The position numbers and the translations under genes were made by a program. From assembly GCA_027886175.1 (NCBI GenBank), contig JAJNNQ010000137.1, forward strand, positions 7,072,001-7,136,000: 64,000 nt of DNA. The letters are read 5' to 3'. A model generated the notes under the pieces. It was not told where the DNA came from and did no database searches. It saw nothing but the letters and a program-made list of their open reading frames with translations. Positions 21,940-33,409 of the stretch are shown one piece after another; within the stretch, counting starts at the first letter, position 1; every line of letters begins with the position of its first letter. Origin of the DNA: Phylloscopus collybita. Lineage: Eukaryota; Chordata; Aves; Passeriformes; Phylloscopidae.

Positions 21940-24900
21940 AAGTAAAACGTGTTCCATGTTGCAGACCATGTCTGTATTGATGGTACAGGAGAAGATGGGG
22001 TCCTGATGATAACTCCATTGCTGTTTGTGGCACTCAAGTCCCTTTGTGTGTCTAGTCTTGAAGCCATCCTGAATGACTGGCCCCATGCTTTTAGGCAAAT
22101 TGAACCCTTGTCAGATGTAAGAACTAGAATTGATTAGGTATTATTCAATGAAACATTTTGGTCTTTACATTCCCTTTTTAAACTGTTTCAGGACCAGGAT
22201 AGAATTGATTGAATCATCTGGTCCACTTCAGTAGCACTAGGAGAGAAGGGGAACAAAGAACAATTGTCACTCCTTGTGTCACTTCAGTAATAGAAATACT
22301 GGAACAAAATCTATTGAGTAATGATATTCTGACCTCTTGTAACTCAAAGGAAATTTAGTCATTGAATTCTCTAGGACTTTGCTTCTCCCTTCATTTCATT
22401 TGAATAAATATTCATTTCATCCTTAATAAATCTTTAAATTAAATAGTGAATTTGGCAAAAATGTATAAGGTGCAAAATATAGACTCATCTGTTCTCTACT
22501 GATGTTACTTGCTTGCCCAAGCAACAAAGTTATTTTAAAACTACATTTTTCCATCTGTGAAGATATTATTAGGGATCTCTAAAAATACACAAGGACTGTC
22601 ATATTTGTTGGTTCAGTGGTGTTCAGTCCTTGTTCCACTGAATGTCTGGCCAGCATTCATGTAAAGATAATTTTATTGGTGTCTTATGTTTAATGTGCAT
22701 ATAAGACAGCAAAATTAGTCTATATAAAAGATCTGAATGTCTCAATCTTGCTGAAGTAAGTACGAAACATTACTGCAAACTAATTTGGGTGATCTTTATA
22801 GGTGAATTTGTGTCTTTATAAAGTATCTTTAATTATGACTAGGGTGGAATGAAATGATATGGATTATAATGTCAGTGTCTATCATCCTAGAGAGTCTGTT
22901 CTGTTTCCTCCTGAGTATTCAAACCCCCTCTCTGCCCAATGCTCTTTGCAAAGTTGATGGTATGGTCCTGCATGGTGTCCCTGGGATTCTCTCTATTTTT
23001 TTGGCAGACAGAGAGATTCAGACCACTCAAGACAAAGAGATGGAGATCTGAATAACTCTTTGGTAATGTGCCCCTTTCTTCTCTCTTTGGACTCTGGCAG
23101 CAATTTAGCATGACTGCACTCCTAATTCAGGGACCTCCTTTAGCTGTGCAAAGGAAACTGAACATTTGAGACTACCCAGTGAATGGCTCCAGATGATGTT
23201 GAATTTGTTTTCCTTTTCAGAGGTGACAAAATAGTCAAGACAGTTCTGCTGAAGAGCAGTTGTAAAATCTCTGCAATTAATGAAAAAATTCCTTTATTTT
23301 CAAAAGGTCAAGCAACTCAAGTGTTGTTGTGGAAGAGTCATTATGCTGTTTGCTCTAGCACTGTGAGAATAAAAGACTTTGAAGGGAAAAGGAAAGCAGC
23401 ATGTAGACTTTTGATAAACACTGTGAAACTGTTTAAATCCAAACAGTGCAAACTAATAAAGGTAAAAATAAATACTGGTTTCAGATAAAAAACAAAAAAC
23501 ACCTAAACCTTAAATTCATCCCCAAAGACTTTTTTAAAATATTGCCCTAAGCTGTGTTCAAACAAGATATAGAACTGAAGTGGTGCAAAAAGAAAACATC
23601 AGTAAGATCAGCTCATATGGAATAAACCATTCAATTACTGTAGATGAGGGACTGGGGATGCTGCTTCTTGGTTTGACATCCCAGCACAAACTTCTTTCCA
23701 TGAAGAAAAGAAAACCAATCAAACAAAAATGAGATCCAGGGAATTTTAGATAGTGGCTACTCCTTGTCAGATCATGAGAAGGGGCAGCCAGAAGGGAAGG
23801 GAGAAGGGTGGAAGGTAGGTACATTATTGACCAGTTCTGTGTACAATAAACAGCTGCAAGCAATTTGTACAGAATTTAAGGGTGGGAATCCAGGCCCAGC
23901 AAATGAGCTCAGATGAAGACCAGATGAGATATATGGGCCAGTAAGAAAGAAAAGGGATATATGATCTCAATATAAGAAGTAAACAGTTAAGATTTGATCT
24001 TTCTATAGCAAGATCTGAGACTTTATATAATTTTTGGGTCAATTTCAATTTGCTCCATGGAGAAGTGAAATTATTTTAGAAATGGGGTTTCCTTGCTGCA
24101 TATTTAGATGTTCAGAGTGATTTTTTTATTCCCTGAGTTCTCTGAGATTTCTGTTTTCTGTCTTGCTTCTGACATATAAATGCTCCAAAGCAGATGATCC
24201 AGAGCTCAGCTCTGCCATTTACAATCAGTCCTCAGGGAGAATCCCTTTGGCTCACAGCCTTTTGCTGCCACTGAAGCACTGGCAACCCAAGCAGTGCTTT
24301 AGGCAGTAGGTCCTCAGTTTTCAATGCAAAAAGAGACATTTGATTTTTTTTCCTTGTCTGCATCATTAGTTCCCTGAAATTGATGTTTGCCTTTAACATT
24401 GCCTGAAACAAAAAACCTAAATAGATTCCAATGTGAGATAGAAAATGCCTACATTAATTAAAAGGTAATATGATAAATTGAAAATGACCAAACCATATGG
24501 CTGTTTGACATAAGGGTGGGCTAAATTTCACATTCAGTGCAGCTGATTTGTACCATTGCTGGTGGAAGCAGTTTTCCTTTTTCCCCTGCGTCTCTGCCAA
24601 GCACTTGGTCCCCCACTTCCCTAAAATCAGGACATGTGTCTGGTTAGTCAGACTGGGGTGTTGGAAGCGTGGCTGAAAACAAATCCACTTTTGTGGATTT
24701 GTGAGTGTTTTTAATCAGATGGCCTTGTGGGAAGCTCTGGGAGCACACAGCTGAGAACAGGAGGAGAGGCAGACCCACCCCTTTTTCCAGGAACCCTTCC
24801 ATGTACTGGGTTAAACCAGTCATGAAACTGCATCCCCAAAGTGAAAAGATTAGCTAGACAGCTAACAAGAACTTTATATTTGAAGAAGTCAAGTTCTTAA

Positions 24901-27900
24901 ACTCTAATGAACTCCCATGGATTTTGATGAGAATTTAATCAAACTATGCATCTTGAATCTCTTGCTCTAAGTTATTATATCATTTTTCTCTCCAACAAGG
25001 CCTGGTCTGATAAATACATTTTATTAAGGCAAACTTACTTTAATATATCAGTAAGACAGATTAAAAAATATACTGATTAAGTTATTTACAGCTCATAAAA
25101 ATAAATCCAAACCAAAGACAAGGACTTTCCTAACCTGTGGGGAATGGCACACCCATTTAGTTTTGATGTAGCAACATTTTTTCTCCTTGTGGATCTTCAA
25201 GCAGCTATTAAAAAAACATCCTGCACTTAAAAGTAACCTTAAATTTGTCAGACTTTCCTTTGCAACACCTGCAATGTAACAACACAGGCAAACAGAAAAA
25301 GGCAGTATTCTGTGTGTTTACCTTTGCTTTGGACTGGCACTTTCCAGCATCTTTAGCACAGAAGTACCATAAAATCTGATGGTATTATACTAACACCTTC
25401 ATTCCTGTGTGCTGGGTGCCATGCAGAAATAAGATATGAGCTAATGTATTCTTTTCTGCCTTAAATACTGAAGAGTCACTGTAAAGTAAAGCTGATAACA
25501 AGGAAGTACAATGGCAAGAACTCTGTTTTGGCTTAATTGTTAGGATTCAGGACACATATGTGGAATAATTTGAAAAGAATTCAAACTGAACAAATACTCC
25601 AAATAATCGAAGGATGTGTGAATAGGAGGTGGGTGGAGAGCTGCTATCAGTTCTATTCCTCCATGGCTGGCCTTAGACCTACTGAGTGTACACAACAGAG
25701 CATGTTCTTACTCCTTGGTATGGGAGTTAGCTACGGAGTCTGTACATAATTGGAGGCCATTGGCAAGGGATAGATCATCATACAAGGAAAGATTTTTTTT
25801 TGACCAGAAAAATACAAAGTAGGTACAGTGCAAGGTCTTTAATTTCGAGATTCATTGAATAATTTGTTCTGTAGTGGTTGGGTAGCAACAAAAGAAATTA
25901 GATATCTTTAGGATTTCTGTTGCTCTTGAGACAAGTATGAATTATTAGGGTGGTGAGGTCATGCAAAGATATAATACATGTATTGGATGTATCAAATTAG
26001 AGGGTTTTTTTATAACAACAAGTAAGATTTTAAGATTTTGCATAAACCTTAAGATGGCCTGATGTAGAACCATGTATGTAAATCACATATCAAGCAGAGT
26101 CTATAAAAGTCTCTTTGAATAACTGGGGAAATACAAAACACACTTTAAAAGATTAATCAGCAGAGCTTGGCTTATTTAATCTTGTGAGAGGGAAATTAAT
26201 TACTTCATGTAAGTAAGTACATTTTGGCATGAGAGGAAAATATTTAACAGTAGCAATAAAGTAGAAATATTTATTTTTGATGATGATTCTGGCAGAAAAT
26301 CATATAGACAAACATATCACAAATATGTTTACACTAAAAATTAACTGACATCACAAGCATTGAAATAGCTCCCCAAATAAGACCGATAAGGTCTGAATGC
26401 TACATTATTCCAACATGAAGTTAATTAAACTTATGGGGAAAAATCACAGGAGAGAAGTGAACCCAGAATGAAAAACTGAAGTCTCTGAGAGGAAGTTATG
26501 GATTTTAATGTGTTGATATTCCCCAAAATGCAGGCAGGAGGATACAAAAGAATGCATAACTGTGATTTATATGGTAAATCCAAATTATTGCTGCTTGTCT
26601 CCCAAGGCCAAGAATATCTTTTCTGTCCTTTGAATTACATGATTGCCATTAATTTTTCCATTCTTCCTTTAGAAAGAAGATGAGTTGGCAAAGCTGAAGA
26701 CAAGACAGTGAGGGAAGACTCCTACTGCTTTTAATGCAAATGAGAAGTGTCTCATGATCATGGTCAGTGAGATTTACTCACTGGATTTTCCCACCAACTG
26801 TCTAGTGGTTTTCTTGCATTCATTTCTGTGGGGATCTTGGTTCACCCTACAAATCACCTGCTGTTGCAGGAGTATAAAATGTTGATGATAACAGCATAAG
26901 AGATATAGCACAAGTCTCTTAGTAATTTGCCTTTCATAGCACCAATGGATGCTTAATAAACAAGGCATGAAATATTTCCTTAACTATGTCTAGGAGCTTT
27001 CTGAGGAAGGATTTTTATCCTACAATAAATGGTTATATCCTCTATTGTCTTTGAATCAGAAATGCCATAGGTTTCTTAGACTTTTTTTCCAGTTTTGGAA
27101 TACAGTGGTTTGTATCATTTAATCCTTTGTGATCTGATGGTTGTGAAGGCAGAAAGGTTGAGAAGGACTTGGAGTAGATGTTTGAAGGACTCATCAGACT
27201 AAAGACTGCAAGTGTGAAGGATTAGCACTGATGATCTATGAGTCATACTCATCTTTTGTTCTTGCCTCGTTTAAATCAGTCAGTCTTCAGGACTCCCACA
27301 GCTCTTTGTTTAATAAGGGTTGGCAGAAGCAGTCAATAATTAACTTAAGATCAGTTAGAGAAAAATAAGGACCCAGATTACACCCGTAAACATGTGGCTC
27401 AGGTGTAAAACTTGCAATTTTTTTTTTGTATCTGGCGAAAAACAAGCTGTGTACATGAGATTTGATTATAAACCCATCAACTCAGTACCTGATGCTGTAC
27501 ATAATGAGAAGTGATGAAGTGTGACGGCAGCATATCTGGTACATTATCATTGTAATTTGTAGACACGCTGGCTGGAGAAATGCATTGAGTTATAAGGCTG
27601 CCATATCTGAGTGAAGGAAAGAGCTGTGAGGGTGTTTAAGGTGATTAGGGCTTTTGGAAATCCCTGCCTTTGCAAGGCTGCACAACATGCTCTCCAACAG
27701 CGTGATAGTGGATCTACACCAGTATGAGCAAACTAGCACCTGTCATAACTATTAATTTTCCTTCTTTTTTTCTTGATGAAAAAAAAAATAAATGTGATTG
27801 AGTATGTACTTCAAGATTAGTCTTTACCCAAAATGTACTTCAGTTAACACAGTAAAAGATTTAGAACATAATAAATGAAAAAATAATTTTATCATCTTAA

Positions 27901-29588
27901 AATTACAGTCCTTTCCTTCTAGCTCCATTTCCCCCCTGAATTTCAAGGTTCTGAGGAAAAGTAGGAATGTAATGTTATCCAACAATTCCCTGTAAAAATA
28001 TTTCACTCTTTGTTATTGCATGTTAGTGTCTTTGACAGAAACAAATCTAATGGAAGTGAAGCATGGGCACTTGTCATTCCAAACCTAGGTCAGATATTAA
28101 AGATCAAATGAGGTATAAAGATGGCATATTATCCACCTGGCTTTGTACCTTCTCATTTAGCCTTATATTTTGCAAAATTTCTGAAGCATGCTGTTGTTTC
28201 TCCATTGTGAAGCAATTTTTAGGCAGAGTTGCCCCTAGGTTTTTTCTCTGTGTGGCTCTACAACATGGTACAATAAAGTCTTACCAGGAGAAAGTCCAAC
28301 CAGTGAAGATTTAGCAAACAGACTCTACCTCATTTGTACCCAAAATGGGCACTCATGGTGCCCATCAGTTCTTAGTTCATTTGAAGCCAGCTCCAGGAGG
28401 AGCAGCATATGGCTTTTACATTGCTGATGTCACTGACGTTACTCTGTGTTTACACTCAAGACAATAAGTTCAGAATTTTTTCTTAGTATTCCAGAAGTGA
28501 AAATCCCCAGACATCATAAATAAATTTTCTATAAGCCCCAACTACCTCGGAATGCTTCATCTCAGTAAAACACAGGCATGAATGTCAAGAAATGACAGAT
28601 TTTCACAGTCTCTAAATGTTGTCTGGATTTTTTGCTGTTCTCCTCCGTCTCTTTAAGGAGTTTTCTAAAATTCCATTTTTAGCCTTCTGCGTTTACCTTT
28701 TGCAATAGAGTCAGATACAATTTTGCATAAACAACCTTTCTTGTTATTGTAAAATCTAGCAATGTTTACATTCTTCCCATAAGGAGGAGACTGTTGATGG
28801 ACTGTTGGGTTGCCCAGTGTGGTTGAAGAGGAAGATTTTCTTCCTCCAATCCATGGTCACTGCTAGAATTCAATAAATGTTGAAGTTGTAAATAAACCTC
28901 CTCTTTTCTGCCTTGGCCATCTCAGCGTGTGGGTGCCATTTCTTTGTGTCGTGTGCGACATCTAAATAACCAGTTTAGGCCACAGCAGTGCTTGTCTCCT
29001 TAGCGTGACTTTCTTTACTAAATGCAAGTAAGTAGGTTACCATAAGTCCTGTTAACTGTTTTAAGAACAATATAGGGACCAGTTAATAAATGACTGAGCC
29101 CCAGTTCTCTCTCTCATCTCTCCCTTTTATAATACTGCTTGTGCTGCTGGACAATACTGTAAGAAATTAGCAGAGGCCTTTAACTGGTTCATGGGGATTG
29201 AAGAGCTGTCATTAAATATATTCACCCAGAAAAATTGTCAACTGGAATATGTGCATGAATGAGACAGAGGACCACAGGTAGATAGAATAGAATTTCAGAA
29301 AAATTTGCCTATGCCAGTGCTACAGGTTTACTGTATTTACAGCTCATGGTAGTTGGTGCTCTAACTGAAGATATTAAGGACTATTTTGACCATTTAAAAC
29401 TCACATGCTTGGTTTTGTGGGGAAAAAATAAAGCATTTCTATGTCCTTGGTATCTTTAATTTATATTGTCCCCAGGTCAGGAGACTTTTTTTTTTAAATT
29501 TCGATATCACCAATTCTTCTTTTGTTAATGGATTACATAGTTTTCTGTATTGAAAGCTGAGCTGAGAGTAACAGGAGACAAGTGGCAG
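21940..29588. other. long unique AT-rich stretch
   Basis: No gene or mobile element that I can recognise in 7.6 kb. Open frames stay at or below 101 codons and lack domains. It holds an inverted repeat at 24679-24702 and a candidate conserved stretch at 27380-27650 (see findings). The scarcity of recent insertions could mean constraint or simply chance. Confidence 0.5.
24679..24702. other. inverted repeat, 10-bp arms, 4-bp loop
   Basis: ACAAATCCAC (24679-24688) pairs exactly with GTGGATTTGT (24693-24702) across a TTTT loop. As RNA it would be a short stable hairpin. It is too short for a microRNA precursor. Confidence 0.9.
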
Positions 29589-29591
29589 GAA

Positions 29592-29671
29592 GGAAAAGGA
29601 AAAGGAAAAGGAAAAGGAAAAGGAAAAGGAAAAGGAAAAGGAAAAGGAAAAGGAAAAGGAAAAGGAAAAGG
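29592..29671. repeat. (GGAAAA)13 hexanucleotide repeat
   Basis: Thirteen perfect GGAAAA units are followed by a GA-rich tail that runs to about 29710. This is a pure polypurine tract on the plus strand. It is likely length-variable and can in principle form triplex DNA. Confidence 0.98.
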
Positions 29672-29711
29672 GAGAAGAGTGAGTAGAGGATAGGGAGGGA
29701 GGGGGTGAGGG

Positions 29712-32194
29712 AAATGAAACAGAAAATTTGGTGTGTTTTAATGGTAAAACTGAAGTTTTTCTCCAGAAAAAACCCAGGAGTCTTGTGGTTTTGACCTCAG
29801 CATATCTGAGGTTTCAGCAGTTATATCTCAGCCTTTATTACTAGAAATACTCATCTAATGCCTTAATCATAAGACTGTTCAGAGACCTTATTTTTGCCTT
29901 AAAATGCTGTGCTTTCCAAAGCAGGTAAACAGATTATTTCTGACTAATTCACATTTGTAAGAAAAATATGTCCGATGCCCTGCCTCTGCTTCTCCATGTT
30001 TAGCTTACCCTTCCTCTATGTCCTTCCCACATGCAAAGTGATACCATCTAGAGGAGTTATTTGCATGTTGTTGTCAATTGCAGCCACAAAACACAGAACA
30101 GATCTTCATGAGTTTTCCTTTGTCTGCATGGCATTAACATTAAGCTTATTAACATTAGTTACACATGATGGACTGAGGCACAGAAAGGCCAAAGGTTTCC
30201 TTTAGAGGAGCTACACACATATGAGGAAAGAAACATGTCTTCCAAGCACTCAACTCATTGCATCATCCCCTTCTTCTTAATGGTTCCCATCTTTCTATAA
30301 GCTGGTGTCTCTGCCTCAGTTTTGACCTCAGTTTACAGGCACATGTGCCAGAAGGCAAGAGATATTGGGTATTTCAGAGTAGGGGCTGACAAAGCACAGG
30401 TACCCTACAAGACACACTTGAGAGACACAAAGGTTCCAGATTTGGACTGAAAATCTACCAGTACTCTTAAACCCCTATTTTGGGAAATTAAGGTACAAGC
30501 TGAAATACTGCCCCATGCAAAATTGCCAGCCTTTGAGCTGCTTAAGGTGTGTCTTGGCCATTTGTTTCCTAGAATCTGCAGGCATGCCTGTGCTGCCTGT
30601 GTTAGATCTGTCCTAGAGTTCTGCCCATGCTCTGAGATGTCTGAAATTTAGCTCACTCTCGTCTGTGAATCATTTAGCTGCATTATCATATCCATTTCAT
30701 ATGGAAAATTTAGTCTGTGCCTGTGGCAGTACGAATGAAATGACTGTGCCTGCAGAGGAAACCAAGGATGCAAATAGCTCTGACACAGGGAAATAGATCC
30801 CTGATTTTCCTCTGTTTTTCTGTTTACAGCCTCAGTGAATTTTCTCTGCCTTTCTGTTTACAGTCTATTCCTTGCCTTTTTTCCTTTCTTTTCTTCCCAG
30901 TAGTCTGCATTAAATATAGTCTACTCCAAAGATTTGGGGTGTGTCTGCTTAGGTTTTTTTGTTAGCCTGTGTTGCCTGTGGCATCACCCATTGCAGGCAA
31001 GATGAAGGCTAATACATCATTATCAGCATGTTGAATGAAGAGCCCTACTTGTGGAGTTGTCTAAGTTATACACCAGCTTATTTGTGTTGTAATAAGGCCT
31101 GAAGAAAAAAAACCCTCCAGGTCACTTTGTCTGAGTCTATGCAGAATGTTAATATGGCTGTAATGAATTGCACCTTGTACAGGGATGTACTTGGATGCAA
31201 ACCATTCAATTACTTCAACAACCTTTAGAAACCAAACCCCACCTGTGCCCTTCCAGAGGCTGTCAGTGTCTTCACTGAGGTTTAAATCACAGACACATAT
31301 ACCACGGGATTCCTCAGTGCTGGAAATTTAGGACTATGTTTATTGAAAAAACTGGAATTAATACCAATAAAACTTTGAATGCTGGGAATAATATGACACA
31401 GATGAATGCAGTATTGGGATTAATTTGTCTTAATTTTAGGTACATAGGTTGTCCACAGACATGCCTGTGATAGTTGTCTGAATTTTGTTTTTTGTCAGCT
31501 AATGGAGAGTCACTGTTCTCATCTTCTCTTGACAGCTGAAATAGACACAACAAATTACACTTTAGAAGTGTCTAATTGTGTCCACTGAGTGTAAAGGAAT
31601 CCAGAACACCAGCTCTAATTTAGACATATGTATTGAAAACTTTTGGAGCAAGATGGAACAAATCCCACTTCACATCTTTTGAAATGAGACTGGCACCTAA
31701 CTTTTTGCATTTCTTCTGCATACTATCCAGATCATTTGCTCTCTGCAATGGATGGGACTCATTTCACATATCTTTAGACAAGCCTGGTGTAGACATCTGT
31801 GTATAAATGGATCAACCCAGGCGCCACTTTTCATCCATGAAAACAATTAGATACTTGCACTATGGGTATTTGTATATGCCAGATGAATTGGACACAAGGA
31901 GTCTTTATTTGCCTGCTGTGTCTGTTGAGATTAGGCATCCTGGAGAACAGAAAACTAATGGGCAGAGTCCCACAGCTTAAGGTTCCCAGAGAAGATGGTG
32001 CCATGCACTCTGGGTGCATGAAGAAAGGATGAAGAGGCAGGTGTCAAAAGTGGCAGCAAGTGAAATCCTGGTTATAAATAAGGAAAAAAAGTCTTCACTT
32101 AGAACATTTAGTCTAGTCTCAGAGGTTCACAGAAAATACTTTGTCACTGGCACCAAGAGGTTTTCAGTTTTTTGGACTGTCATGGTGGGGAGGG
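29712..32194. other. unique non-coding stretch
   Basis: No gene recognised. It includes an imperfect duplication of a pyrimidine-rich TTTCTGTTTACAG segment at 30805-30863. Otherwise AT-rich with open frames under 80 codons. Confidence 0.5.
30805..30863 (+). repeat. 34-bp-period duplication of a splice-acceptor-like segment
   Basis: TTTTCCTCTGTTTTTCTGTTTACAG-like sequence at 30805-30829 is repeated as TTTTCTCTGCCTTTCTGTTTACAG-like sequence at 30840-30863. Both end in a pyrimidine tract plus CAG, which looks like a 3' splice site. The frame after the second copy reaches a stop at about 30963-30965. Confidence 0.8.
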
Positions 32195-32610
32195 GACTGG
32201 GGGTGCACGGGAAGTTTTGAGGAGAGAGCCAGGAGAGGTGACCCAAACTGACCAAAGGGATTTTCCAGACTGTATGACATTGTGCTCATTACATGAAGTG
32301 GGGGGAAGAAGGAAGAATGGAGGGACACATTTCGAGTGATGGTGCTTGTCCTCCCAGCTCACCATTATGTATGATGGGCCCTGCTCTCCTGGAAATGGCC
32401 AAACACCTGCCTGCCCATGGGGAGAGAGGGACTTAATTCCTTGTTTTGCTTTCCTTGTGTTCACAGCTTTTGCTTTCCCTATTAAACTGTCTTTATCTCA
32501 ACTCAGGAGCTCTCTGTATTTACCTTTCAGTTGTCTCCCCAGTTCTCTGGTGGGAGAGGGAGCAAGGAGCTGTGTGAAGCTTGGTTGCTGTGTAGGGTTA
32601 AACTACAACA
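32195..32610 (+). mobile_element. ERVL-type LTR, 5'-truncated
   Basis: This carries the conserved blocks of a widespread avian ERVL-type LTR: GGTGACCCAAACTGACCAAA (about 32238), GGCCAAACACCTGCCTGCCCATGG (about 32396), CTATTAAACTGTCTTTATCTCAACTC (about 32479) and the terminal GGGTTAAACTACAACA (to 32610). ATTAAA at 32481-32486 is the likely polyadenylation signal, so it is in plus orientation. The 5' part present in the sister copy at 47.07 kb is missing. No internal retroviral sequence adjoins it, so it is a solo or truncated LTR. The open frames of 94 codons on both strands are shadows. Confidence 0.85.
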
Positions 32611-33160
32611 GCTGCACTCAGTCTTCCTGAGATAAATAAAAACTGATCACAGTGTCTTAATGCACAGGCTCAGGAGAGGCAGTTGTGTTGTGCCTCAGTG
32701 AGTTACAGAGCACCAGTCATGCTCTGTATTGCTGCTGCTTTAATTGGCCTGTGGTTGATAGTAGGAAAATGAGATGCTCTAAAGTGTATTAAATTCCAGT
32801 CCATCCAGTCCTTGTTAGATTTATTTTCTGTTTGCACCCTGCTGCTGTTTGCTGCTGGCTCCTGCCCTGGGCATCCCCTCTGAGTACAGAGGGTTGCACA
32901 AAATGTGAGTTGGGGCACAAGGTTGCCCTTTGCTTTAAGGGCCACATGAACCTCCAGCCACTGAGGTTCAAAGCAGCATGAACCACTTACAGCATCAATA
33001 GCTGATGGCAAGGGAAGGGATGGGTTGTGTGCAGCACAAAGCTTTATTGTTATGACTTCCAGGGACTGCTATTTATCAGTGGTCTAGCAGACAGCAACCT
33101 CTCTTTTATCTTCTGTTCCTGGATATTGCAGAGGAAGTGAAAATGGGAGTTGGATTTACC
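32611..33160. other. unique non-coding stretch
   Basis: No gene recognised. The 102-codon minus-strand frame at 32703-33011 has no domain or exon context. Confidence 0.5.
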
Positions 33161-33164
33161 TGAC

Positions 33165-33237
33165 TTGGCAGTGCTGGGTTAATGGTTGGACGTAGTGATC
33201 CTAAAGATTTTTTCCCAACCTAAATGATTATACGATG
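33165..33237 (+). mobile_element. CR1 3' terminal fragment
   Basis: GCAGTGCTGGGTTAATGGTTGG (about 33168) followed by GTGATCCTAAAGATTTTTTCCCAACC and AAATGATTATACGATG is the last ~70 bp of a CR1 of the same type as the long copy that follows at 33.4 kb, which ends with the same block. It was probably an independent, heavily 5'-truncated insertion. Confidence 0.85.
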
Positions 33238-33409
33238 AAGAAAATCTGATTTGTTTATCAGGAGCTGTGAGAAATGGGGACTGTAATTTGTGCACTTCAT
33301 CTAAACAAGCTGTTGTTCAAGGGTGTTAAATAGCACATATTCACACTGCATTTTCAATCTCCCCTTGAAACATACATGAACTTTTAAATTCAGATGATTT
33401 TTTAATCAA

